Source: Gammaproteobacteria bacterium
GTDB lineage: Bacteria; Pseudomonadota; Gammaproteobacteria; Xanthomonadales; Marinicellaceae
Reading direction: 5' to 3'
DNA: 64,000 nt
NCBI GenBank assembly: GCA_041395445.1
Contig: JAWLAO010000003.1
Coordinates: 428,980 to 492,979 of the forward strand
A program made the translations under genes and the position numbers. Position 1 is the first letter of the stretch. Each line of letters starts with the position of its first letter. The notes below the pieces were generated by a model. It made no database searches and had not been told where the DNA came from. It saw only the letters and a list, made by a program, of their open reading frames with translations. Positions 26,722-35,006 of this stretch are shown in pieces.

Positions 26722-28059
26722 ATGAAAATTCAAAAAAATAAAACAGTAGTTATGATATCTATATTACTAAATGTTGCAATGCCAACTATAGCTCAAGATG
26801 TCAACTTATCATATAGTGATGGAAACGTAACTTTACCATTAGACACAAATAGTTCTATGACTGTAGACCCAGTATCGGGAGATATTAATGTCGTTACATC
26901 ATTTTCATCAGAGGATATCGGCAATGAGCTTGGTTTGCAACCAACGGGCTCTGCTCCAGTCATTGATTTTACAATTACAGAAAATAATACAACTTCAGCG
27001 GACGTATCAGCTACAGTGTCAAATGATGCTGTCTATTGCAATAAAACAGTTGCATGGTCTGGATTGACTCAATCTAACCCTCCAGTAAGTTATGTTACGT
27101 CTGTAGTAGAAAATGGTGTAACAGATAATGGTACTTACACTCTAACATGTGCGAATACTTTTGGAAAAACAACAAACAGTGGCGTGGTAGATAATATCGT
27201 TGTGGTCAATCCAGCGACATTAACATTATCTGCTAATCCAACAAGTGTAACGAGTGGTCAATCTTCTACATTAACTTGGGTCATAGGCAACAATCCAACA
27301 TCTTGTACTAAATCAGGAGATTGGCCAGATAATGGTGTCATGCCTGCCCAAGATATAACAAATGGTACACATCAACAAGTAATAACCAATATCACGCAGA
27401 GTATGTCATTTAGTATGATATGTTCAAATACAGCGGGAAGTTCAGGTACAAAAGTTGCCTCTGTTACAGTTTCTGGTGGTACTGGATCAACGTGGCCAAG
27501 TTGTGCAGGAAGTGCAGCATCAATACTAGGTGGAGCGGAAGACAGATCGATTCTTGCGACATTCGCTGGGGTTTCTCCAGGTACATATAATGGTAAATAT
27601 GAAGAGATCTTTAATACAACTAATCCTGTTGCATTCCCCGGGGATGTTGGTTTAACAATGTATTTGTCGATTACAAGAAATCAGTATGTAGCAGCACAAT
27701 TTAACTCAGGAACTCCTGGTAGGTATGCAAGATATTCATTAAATCCTCCTGGAAATGATCAAGGTCCATTATCTTCAGCAACTACGATAACTATTAGCGA
27801 GTGTCCTGGTGATTTTAATGTTCACCTTGGTCAGTCAACTTGTAAATCAAATGGTTCAGCAACAGGCTCACTTTATTGGTCTGATATGCCAGACGCAAAC
27901 CCAAGTTTATTCTGTAAGATTGATAGGAATAAAACTTATTATTTAAATATTGTGCATTCAAATGATACTGTAAATAATTATCAAGTCTCAGGTTGCGATA
28001 GTAGTAACAGCTATTGTGGTTTAATTATGACACTAAGATCGGCTACAAATCCTCAGTAA
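26722..28059 (+). CDS. Secreted Ig-like domain protein
   Basis: 445 residues with a signal peptide (MKIQKNKTVVMISILLNVAMPTIAQ). The mature N-terminus (about 26-85) is low in structure cues. Two Ig-like beta domains follow: one with DAVYCNKTVAWSG and TYTLTCANTFGKT (about 90-160), the second with LSANPTSVTSGQSSTLTWVI, SCTKSG and FSMICSNTAGSSGT (about 165-250). Each has one Cys pair, as in Ig folds. The C-terminal 190 residues (from WPSCAGSAASILGG) hold more Cys and no family I know. It is followed after 1 bp by a periplasmic chaperone-like gene. Probably exported; binding target unknown. Confidence 0.7.
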   Translation: MKIQKNKTVVMISILLNVAMPTIAQDVNLSYSDGNVTLPLDTNSSMTVDPVSGDINVVTSFSSEDIGNELGLQPTGSAPVIDFTITENNTTSADVSATVSNDAVYCNKTVAWSGLTQSNPPVSYVTSVVENGVTDNGTYTLTCANTFGKTTNSGVVDNIVVVNPATLTLSANPTSVTSGQSSTLTWVIGNNPTSCTKSGDWPDNGVMPAQDITNGTHQQVITNITQSMSFSMICSNTAGSSGTKVASVTVSGGTGSTWPSCAGSAASILGGAEDRSILATFAGVSPGTYNGKYEEIFNTTNPVAFPGDVGLTMYLSITRNQYVAAQFNSGTPGRYARYSLNPPGNDQGPLSSATTITISECPGDFNVHLGQSTCKSNGSATGSLYWSDMPDANPSLFCKIDRNKTYYLNIVHSNDTVNNYQVSGCDSSNSYCGLIMTLRSATNPQ

Positions 28060-28060
28060 T

Positions 28061-29026
28061 ATGATTAGAAAAGTAAAAAAAAATCTCATATTGTTACTTA
28101 TTTTAACGTTCAATGGTTATTCAGGTGAATACTTGGTAAAGCAAGGTGAAGTTGAATTAACCATTGAAGATGTTGAGGGGTTTATTTATCAGTTACCACC
28201 AAACATTCGGAAAGGCTTCTTGGATGATATAACTAGACTAGACAGTACGTTAAAAACATTATTGAATTATAAACACGTATATAACTACGTAAGTGAGAAT
28301 AATTTATTTGATGTTGATGAATTGTCTAAAAAAATTGAAAAAGAAATAAAACAGTATAATTTTCAAATAAACGATAATTTCAGTCTAATAGAAAAAGATG
28401 TAATAATAACTAAGATTACAAATTTTTTTATTGCAAGAAACGTTTATAGAAAATTCCAAGATGAGATATTAAACTCAATATCTGACGAAGACATAGGTGA
28501 TGTTGCGGAAGAGTACTATTTGATAAACCATAATAACTATTTAGTTCCTGAGTCACGAGGACTTATATATTTGTCTGTGATGTTTAATAGCAATGAAGAT
28601 GATAAAAAAAATAAGTCGTCCCAATTGCTCGAATTAAAAGACAGACTAATAGAAAAAGGAAAAAAACTGTCTGAAATCAGTGAAGCAGATCTGGAAAAAA
28701 TGAATGCTATTCTTTCAGATGAAATTGAAAAATATATGTTTGATGCTAATCAAGAGAAGTTTTCAAAGTTTGTTTTTAGTTCTAATGAAAAAGGAATTAT
28801 AGACGATGTTTTGGAATTGAATGAGAGTTTATTAATACTGGTCGAAATAACATCAGTGAATAAAAAACATGAAATTCCATTTGAGGAAGTTAAAGAAGAT
28901 TTGATAAAACAGTTAAAAAAGGAAAAAGCTGAAAGAGACATCAATAATATATTGTTGAAAATTACCAAGGACAAAGTTCAAGTAAACGAAGATAAAATAT
29001 TAGAATTGAGATCACATTTTAGCTAA
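28061..29026 (+). CDS. Divergent SurA/PpiC-like periplasmic protein
   Basis: 321 residues with an N-terminal signal (MIRKVKKNLILLLILTFNGY). The layout is that of PpiC/SurA-type peptidyl-prolyl isomerases: N-terminal helical chaperone part (about 25-155; LTIEDVEGFIYQLPPNIRKG), a parvulin-like middle (about 165-270; SRGLIYLSVMFNSNED, FSSNEKGIIDDVLELNESLL) and the closing helix IPFEEVKEDLIKQLKKEK. The GGDLG-type parvulin motif is not visible, so isomerase activity is doubtful. It starts 1 bp after the Ig-like gene and may be its dedicated folding helper. Confidence 0.65.
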   Translation: MIRKVKKNLILLLILTFNGYSGEYLVKQGEVELTIEDVEGFIYQLPPNIRKGFLDDITRLDSTLKTLLNYKHVYNYVSENNLFDVDELSKKIEKEIKQYNFQINDNFSLIEKDVIITKITNFFIARNVYRKFQDEILNSISDEDIGDVAEEYYLINHNNYLVPESRGLIYLSVMFNSNEDDKKNKSSQLLELKDRLIEKGKKLSEISEADLEKMNAILSDEIEKYMFDANQEKFSKFVFSSNEKGIIDDVLELNESLLILVEITSVNKKHEIPFEEVKEDLIKQLKKEKAERDINNILLKITKDKVQVNEDKILELRSHFS

Positions 29027-29089
29027 AATTAAAAGCAAATAATAAATATAAATCACTTTACTTTAAAATTATTAATTTATGTAACAAAT

Positions 29090-29144
29090 AATGAACTCAT
29101 TTAGAGTAGAAATTTATAAAACTAGACTTTTGAATGAGTTCATT
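29090..29144. repeat. 12-bp inverted repeat between the PpiC-like gene and the IS30 element
   Basis: AATGAACTCATT (29090-29101) and AATGAGTTCATT (29133-29144) are exact reverse complements with a 31-base AT-rich loop; TGTTTTCT follows. It could be a weak terminator for the upstream operon or a small repeat relic. Confidence 0.4.
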
Positions 29145-30042
29145 GTTTTCTAAGGCTAAACTTACTAGGAATGTGATTACATTTGTTCTATTTTTTTTAG
29201 TAAAGAAAACAGAGAAATTGCTTGGCTATAAACAAGGCTGGATTCAACAACGAAGTGCAACAAAATTTTTATCGAAGTTGAAAAGTAAGATGTGATGTGT
29301 TGCACTTGCAGTTGAACTTCCCAAAAAGAGATTGCAAATGTCACACTATTCACATCTTACTGAAGCAGAAAGATATCAGATATCAGCTCTGCTGAAAACT
29401 AATTGTAGCAAAACTGAAATAGCAAACATCCTAAATCGTCATAAAAGCACTGTAATTCGTGAAATTAAACGCAATACCGGGACTTCGAGGATACAGACCC
29501 AAGCAAGCCAATGAATTTGCGGTTAAACGGAAATCTGATAATGCCAATAAAATAACCGACTTTTGCTGGGCTTATGTCACTTACTTGTTAAAGAAGAAAT
29601 TCTCCCCCGAACAAATCAATGGTCGTTTAAAACTCGATGGTTGGGATGGTGTACCCAGCATCGAAAGAATCTATCAATTCATTTATGCTAACAAAGAGAA
29701 CAAAGCCTCATTGCTTAAACACCTGAGATGCCAAAAACAAAGAAGAAAACGATACAACTCCGGTCAAACCAGACGTGGAAAGATAAGCAACCGCGTAGAT
29801 ATTGATAAACGTCCTATGGTTGCAAATAATCGTTCACGCCTTGGAGACTATGAAGTTGGTATAAATTATTGGCAGCAAGCACAGAGGAGCACTACTGACT
29901 CTTGTTGACAGAAAAGCACTCGAAGTCAAAATCAAAACCATTGAACCGAAAACTGGCAACCGATGTCAGTCAAGCCTGTATTGAAAAGCTAAAGGATGAA
30001 ATCACACATACCCTGACTTTGGATAACGGTTTGGAATTCGCA

Positions 30043-31155
30043 GACCTTCCCCCAAAAAAGAACCATGACAAGATGAGATTTCCAATTAAACTACAACGCA
30101 GGAGATCTCAAAATGAAGAAAAAGATTTACAGAAGAACAAATAATCAGAGCTATCAAGCAGCAGAATCCGGAGTGAAGGTGAAGACATTGTCGCCACTTG
30201 GATTTCCAACGGACTTTACAACTGGCGAAGCAAGTATGCGGATTGAAGTTTCAGAAGCCAAAAGGCTCAAAGAGGACATGAAAATGCTAAATGAAAAAGT
30301 CTGGCGAAAAGCTTCTTGAGAAGAAGCAATGAGGATGTTCTCTCAAAAAGTGGTAAGCCTGCGGTAAAGGAGATAGCAAACACATGAAGAACTTTCATCT
30401 TAGGAAAGGCATCATGTAAATTGGGCATCAGTCGAGGTTTCAGATATCATAAATCTGAAAGGATAAAAGTTAGATACGTTTGCTGGAATTAGCAAAGGCA
30501 TCCCAGTATGGCTATTTGTTTTTACACAGATTTAAACGAGGTTTGGTTTGAATCGAAGCGACTTATCGATATACAAAGAGCTTGGCTTGCAAGTACGGAC
30601 ACGAAAACGAAAAACTGGTTCGGCCAAGGTTGCCAATGGTGATGCCTTCATCAGTGGATAGAGATGGTCTATGGATTTTGTCAGTGATCAACTGGCAAAT
30701 GGAAGACGGTTCAGGGTACTTAGTCATAGATGATTATTCTCGTCAGGTTATCGGTCAGCTGGTTTCCTCATAAATGGCCGTCAAGTAGCGGATTTTTTAG
30801 ACAGACTGAGATCAGAAGAAAGAAACCGAATCAGATAACATGTGATAAAGGCACAGAATTTACATGCAAGACCATGTATTACTGGCAACAACAAACAGGA
30901 GAAGTTGGGCTATATTCAGCCTGGAAACCATCAGAATGCATTTGTTGAAAGTCTGAACGGTAAATTCAGAAGTGAATGCCTGAACCAATATTGGTCAAAA
31001 ATATAGAAGAAGCAAAGAATTAATCATGCAATGGAGGAATATTAATACAAAAAGACCACATAGTTCACTAAATTATTTATCACCGGTGGACTTTGCAAAA
31101 CAGGCATAAGATGAATTTCTCATCCAAAATCTGGTATTAATTTGGGGGAAGGTCA
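30043..31155 (+). mobile_element. Decayed IS3-family (IS407-like) element inside the IS30 transposase
   Basis: Ends GACCTTCCCCCAAA (30043-30056) and TTTGGGGGAAGGTCA (31141-31155) are inverted repeats. The right end keeps the TG...CA type terminus, while the left end has lost its first T. Flanking CGCA at 30039-30042 and 31156-31159 is a fitting 4-bp target duplication. Removing the 1.1-kb insert rejoins the IS30 transposase, which shows this element landed second. Confidence 0.8.
30113..31109 (+). pseudogene. IS3-family transposase OrfA/OrfB remnants
   Basis: OrfA remains begin at ATG 30113 (RRTNNQSYQAAESGVKVK, from the IIRAIKQQESGVKVK-type helix-turn-helix, and EVSEAKRLKE). OrfB remains are scattered over three frames: WSMDFVSDQLANGRRFRVL, VIDDYSRQVIGQLVSS, TCDKGTEFTCKTMYYWQQQ, NAFVESLNGKFRSECLNQ and a YKKTT-type end with PVDFAKQA before TAA at 31107-31109. 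These are the DDE integrase-core landmarks of IS3-family OrfB. Many stops and shifts make it a clear pseudogene. Confidence 0.85.
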
Positions 31156-31582
31156 CGCAAACACGAAATGATTAGTGATACTATCGGAATAAACATCTAT
31201 TTTGCCAAACCTTATCATTCCTTGGGAGAGAGGCACCGAATGCACAATTAACGGAAGGCACGAATGAAAATACTAACGGTTTAATCAGACAAGTATTTCC
31301 CTAAAAAACAAGACTCTTGATCAGTTATCAGAAAACGAAGTTCAGGCTGTTGAAGACGCTTTGAACAACAGACCCAGAAAAAAATTAGGCTTTTTAACTC
31401 CCCTTGAAGTAAAATCTAGAAACTGGAGTGTTGCACTTCGTTGTTGAATCCAGCAAGTATTATTCATTATTAATCCGAAAAGCCCGATTTCAAAAATTAA
31501 TTACAATGTAAAAGGGGTATAGTTATATTGTTTATAAAGGTAATACAAATATTTATCAAAATATAGATAAAGCTTTTAAAAG

Positions 31583-31996
31583 TTAGTATCTATAATCTGG
31601 AAATACATAATCCAATCTCTCTTTGAGCAATGCCACTTTATCAGTCTCGCCTTTACTTTGGAATCTCGAAATTGCGGCGACAATATCCTCAGGCGTTCGT
31701 AAACTTGACATATAATTTCTAAAACGAACAGTGTTAAGTTTAGCCTCTTTAATTTCATGTGGAGTAGCCTCATTTAAATTGTTAGCTATATCGTTATCTT
31801 GAGGCAAAATATCATAAGTATCATGAATAATTTGCTTATTAGGTTTTTTGGGTTGGTTTTTTAATTTAACAACTTCTACGTTAACGACTTCAGAGTTGTC
31901 AACTTGAAAAAAATTAGTTGCAGCAAATGCAACAATAAATAATACTGCCGCGACAGAAACTATATAAATAATTGTGTTATTTGATTTTGTAGCCAT
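31583..31996 (-). CDS. Small single-span membrane protein, unknown
   Basis: 137 residues: a short cytoplasmic start (MATKSNN), one membrane helix (TIIYIVSVAAVLFIVAFAAT), and a polar extracytoplasmic domain (QPKKPNKQIIHDTYDILP, then FRNYMSSLRTPEDIVAAISR and LLKERLDYVFPDYRY). I recognise no family. It stands alone between the IS30 element and the divergent Wzt gene. Its C-terminal helix region looks folded and not decayed, so it is probably a real gene. Confidence 0.6.
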   Translation of the reverse strand: MATKSNNTIIYIVSVAAVLFIVAFAATNFFQVDNSEVVNVEVVKLKNQPKKPNKQIIHDTYDILPQDNDIANNLNEATPHEIKEAKLNTVRFRNYMSSLRTPEDIVAAISRFQSKGETDKVALLKERLDYVFPDYRY

Positions 31997-32105
31997 AAAT
32001 AGTAATAAAATATATAAAAAAAATTAGATTGCGTAAAACAAATTATGTTCCCTATTTTAATAAAAAAAAAGTACAGATACTATTTTAATCATTATAATTA
32101 GAACT

Positions 32106-33305
32106 TTGTTAATAAAACAGCGTAAAAAGTTGCCTCATATAATTGAAGTTAAGTCAATAAAGAAAACTTATCCTAATGTAAATACAGCAAAAAGCAGGTT
32201 TAAATCATTAGTTTCACTATTATTTAATAGTCAACTTTATGATGGTTCTGAAGTATTAAAAGATATCAGTTTGAAAGTAAAAAAAGGGGAGTCACTGGCA
32301 ATTATCGGTAAAAATGGTGCAGGCAAAAGTACATTATTAAAAATTATTAGTGGCGTCATCAAACCAACCAGTGGAGAGGTAATAGTAAATGGCAAAATAG
32401 GTGCTCTTTTAGAGTTGGGGAGTGGCTTTCATCCAGAATATACTGGTAGAGAAAATTTAAAAATGTCAGCAGCATTGGCAGGTTTGAACGATAAGGAAAT
32501 TAAGGAAAGTATCAATCAAATGATTTCATTTGCCGATATTGGAGAATATATAGATCAACCGGTAAAAAACTATTCATCAGGGATGGTGGTCAGGCTGGGA
32601 TTTAGTGTCGTAACTGTAACAAAACCGGATTTGTTGATTACCGATGAAGTATTAGCCGTTGGGGATACCGAATTTCAAAGAAAATGCATAGCATGGATTG
32701 ATAACTATTTAGAAAATGGAGGAACATTGCTTTTAGTATCACACAGCATATATCACGTCCAAAAATTGTGTAAACATGCTCTTTGGTTAGAAAATGGTAG
32801 AATAAAGAAATATGGAGATTCATTTGCTGTATCACAGGAATATCAAAGTCATTATGAAAAGAAAGGTGAAAACAAGACAACTGCAATCAACAAGGATATG
32901 ACGAATTATCATGTTGAAAGTTTAAGAATATTGAATAAAGATGGCAAAGATATCAGTTTTATAGAAACTTATGATGACTTGATTGTTAAAGTAAGGGTTT
33001 ACTCGCCCGACGAAAGAGTGCCTGGATTGGTTCTTGGAATTGTTAGGAAAGATATTCCAGTCTATGGAACAATATCAGAAAAGCATAAACCCAGGGCAAT
33101 AAAAATATCTAAAAATAGTTATGAATTTAAAATAACTTACAGGAAATTAAAACTTCTTTCTGCTGACTATGAAATTAAAGCACATGCTATGGATCCAGAA
33201 TGTCTAAGATTGATGGATGAAGTTATAAAACCACTAAGGGTTCAATCTAACACTACAGATATGGGAGTAGTGGAACTTGAAACTGATTGGAGTAACAATG
33301 ATTGA
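32106..33305 (+). CDS. Wzt-type ABC transporter ATPase for surface glycan export
   Basis: Up to 399 residues. No ATG fits: the frame could start at TTG 32106 or TTG 32130 (MPHIIEVKSIKKTYPN). N-terminal ABC domain (about 10-245) with Walker A GKNGAGKST, signature YSSGMVVRLGFSV (degenerate as in Wzt/TagH) and Walker B PDLLITDEVLAVGD. C-terminal Wzt_C-like carbohydrate-binding domain (about 255-395). Such ATPases export O-antigen or teichoic-type polymers with a Wzm permease, but none is found in the window; the upstream neighbour is instead a divergent unknown gene. The stop overlaps the next gene's start region. Confidence 0.85.
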   Translation: MLIKQRKKLPHIIEVKSIKKTYPNVNTAKSRFKSLVSLLFNSQLYDGSEVLKDISLKVKKGESLAIIGKNGAGKSTLLKIISGVIKPTSGEVIVNGKIGALLELGSGFHPEYTGRENLKMSAALAGLNDKEIKESINQMISFADIGEYIDQPVKNYSSGMVVRLGFSVVTVTKPDLLITDEVLAVGDTEFQRKCIAWIDNYLENGGTLLLVSHSIYHVQKLCKHALWLENGRIKKYGDSFAVSQEYQSHYEKKGENKTTAINKDMTNYHVESLRILNKDGKDISFIETYDDLIVKVRVYSPDERVPGLVLGIVRKDIPVYGTISEKHKPRAIKISKNSYEFKITYRKLKLLSADYEIKAHAMDPECLRLMDEVIKPLRVQSNTTDMGVVELETDWSNND

Positions 33306-34116
33306 TATTGTAATTCCAATCTATAATGCTTTTGAAGAATTGAAAGATTGTTTAAAAAGTGTTGAAAATAACTTAGAAAAAAACATAAGGGTGATTCTAA
33401 TCAATGATGCTTCAACAGATGAAAGAATGGATTCTTATCTGAAAAAAAAAGCAGAAAAAAACGCATGGTTATACATAAAGCACGAGGTCAATCAAGGTTT
33501 TGTGAAAACTGCTAATGAAGGTTTAAGATTAAGTGGAAATCACACAATTTTATTGAATTCCGACACAATCGTAACGAGAGACTGGGTTAAAGCATTTGAA
33601 AAAGCAATAGCTAGTATCTCAAATTTAGGAACAGCAACTCCTTGGTCAAATAATGCTGAAATCTGTTCATTTCCAGATTTCTTGAAAAACCAACCTGTAC
33701 CGAAGAGTTTAAATGAGTTGTCAAAAATAATATTTGAATCACATCAACCAGAGTACCCGGAAATTCCGACAGCAGTGGGTTTCTGTATGTTGATTACTTC
33801 TTTGGCAAAAGAGAAAGTTGGATATTTTGACGAAGATCATTTTGGTCATGGTTATGGTGAAGAAAATGATTATTCTCTTCGTGTCAGTCAAGCAGGATTA
33901 AGAAATGTGCTTTGTGATAACACTTATGTTGCACATATCGGAAATAAATCTTTTAGTGATTTAAGACTGAAACCGAATGAAAACACAATGCAGCGATTAT
34001 TACAAAAGCATCCTGATTATTTATATAAAATTCAAAAATATATTGAAAATGATCCGCTTTCTGGTTTGCGTGAAACGCTTTTGCACAGGATAAATAAATC
34101 TGAATGTAAATTATAA
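33298..34116 (+). CDS. GT2-family glycosyltransferase
   Basis: 273 residues from ATG 33298, which overlaps the Wzt stop by 8 bp; an in-frame start at 33277 is less likely. GT-A fold: IDIVIPIYNAFEELKDCLKS at the N-terminus, LINDASTD (nucleotide binding), LLNSDTIVTRDW (the D-x-D position) and GHGYGEENDYSLRVSQAGLR, the acceptor-side motif with the catalytic-base region. It probably adds a sugar to a surface glycan. Donor and acceptor cannot be read from sequence. Confidence 0.88.
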   Translation: MIDIVIPIYNAFEELKDCLKSVENNLEKNIRVILINDASTDERMDSYLKKKAEKNAWLYIKHEVNQGFVKTANEGLRLSGNHTILLNSDTIVTRDWVKAFEKAIASISNLGTATPWSNNAEICSFPDFLKNQPVPKSLNELSKIIFESHQPEYPEIPTAVGFCMLITSLAKEKVGYFDEDHFGHGYGEENDYSLRVSQAGLRNVLCDNTYVAHIGNKSFSDLRLKPNENTMQRLLQKHPDYLYKIQKYIENDPLSGLRETLLHRINKSECKL

Positions 34117-34130
34117 ATATAATAATAAAA

Positions 34131-35006
34131 ATGGATAAAGAAAAAAAATTAGATTTTACCGGTGAGAGGTTCACACCGGAATGCGTCAGAGAAATCTGGT
34201 ATGAGCATTATCATCGATATGCTTTTGCGTGCCATCTAGTAAAAAATAAAACCGTTCTTGATGCCGCTTGCGGCGAGGGTTATGGAAGCAATATTTTGGC
34301 TACTGAAGCTAAAAATGTTACGGGGTTAGACATTGACTTTGAAAGTATTAATCACGCAACCTCTCGGTATAATAAAGAAAATCTTTCATTTGTTCAGGGT
34401 TCTTGTACTGAGCTCCCTTTTGAAGCTCAATCTTTTGATGTAATTGTATCATTTGAAACATTGGAGCATTTAAAAGAGCAAAGCCAAATGTTGTCTGAGT
34501 TTAAAAGAGTGTTGAAAAGTGATGGATTACTAATAATTTCAACTCCAGATAAGAAACATTATTCAGATGCAACCGGATTCACTAACGAATATCATCTGAA
34601 GGAATTATATAAAGAAGAGTTTGAGATTTTACTAGGAGATTATTGGAAAAATGCAATATGGTATTCACAAGCAATGGCTTTTCACTCGATATTAGAGAAA
34701 CATAATTCTTCAAAAACATCATATAAAACAGATGTTCTAACTGAAGAACAGTTTGATACTCAAAAAGACATAATAAAACCAATGTATTATGTCGTTGTAG
34801 CAGGAGATAATTTGAGAGGCTTGAGTTTGCCTGATATACATATGTTTGCAGATATCCAGCAATCAGTTTATGAACATTACAACAAAACAATTAGAGATTA
34901 CATTTATTTAGCCAATAAGCATAATGATTTGCTTAAAGAACATGAAAAAATGTTTTCAATCCCCATAATAGGTAGAATTTTTAGATATATAAATAAGAGG
35001 GTATAG
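34131..35006 (+). CDS. SAM-dependent methyltransferase of the glycan cluster
   Basis: 291 residues with a class I methyltransferase domain (about 15-150): SAM motif I VLDAACGEGYGSNIL, motif II GLDIDFESI, and the Methyltransf_11-like run FDVIVSFETLEHLKEQSQML. A C-terminal part (about 170-290) ends in a helix typical of membrane-associated glycan enzymes (SIPIIGRIFRYINKRV). In Wzt clusters such enzymes often methylate the growing polysaccharide end, sometimes as chain terminators read by Wzt_C; that role is an inference here. Confidence 0.82.
   Translation: MDKEKKLDFTGERFTPECVREIWYEHYHRYAFACHLVKNKTVLDAACGEGYGSNILATEAKNVTGLDIDFESINHATSRYNKENLSFVQGSCTELPFEAQSFDVIVSFETLEHLKEQSQMLSEFKRVLKSDGLLIISTPDKKHYSDATGFTNEYHLKELYKEEFEILLGDYWKNAIWYSQAMAFHSILEKHNSSKTSYKTDVLTEEQFDTQKDIIKPMYYVVVAGDNLRGLSLPDIHMFADIQQSVYEHYNKTIRDYIYLANKHNDLLKEHEKMFSIPIIGRIFRYINKRV

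Larger units (their letters stand above)
29338..31447 (+). pseudogene. IS30-family transposase, interrupted and frameshifted
   Basis: Starts MSHYSHLTEAERYQISALLK with the IS30 helix-turn-helix (SKTEIANILNRHKSTVIREI), breaks frame near 29480, and resumes as GYRPKQANEFAVKRK, FSPEQINGRLKLDG and SIERIYQFIYANK. It shifts again near 29860 and reaches TLDNGLEFA, part of the DDE catalytic core. There an IS3-family element is inserted. The 3' part after 31156 still reads ERGTNENTNGLIRQ-like and NNRPRKKLGFLTPLEV with the final Glu region, with further frame breaks, and stops at 31445-31447. Non-functional: at least three frame breaks besides the insertion. Confidence 0.9.
29237..31454 (+). mobile_element. 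Decayed IS30-family insertion sequence with intact ends
   Basis: Terminal inverted repeats are perfect over 25 bp (29237-29261 and 31430-31454; outer end GCTGGATTCAACAAC). They are flanked by AAG direct repeats (29234-29236 and 31455-31457), a plausible 3-bp target duplication. The full length of 2218 bp is about twice that of an IS30 element because another IS sits inside. The left end carries, after the repeat, an inverted partial copy (TTGCACTTGCAGTTGAACTT, 29300-29319) in the leader before the transposase. Confidence 0.9.
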
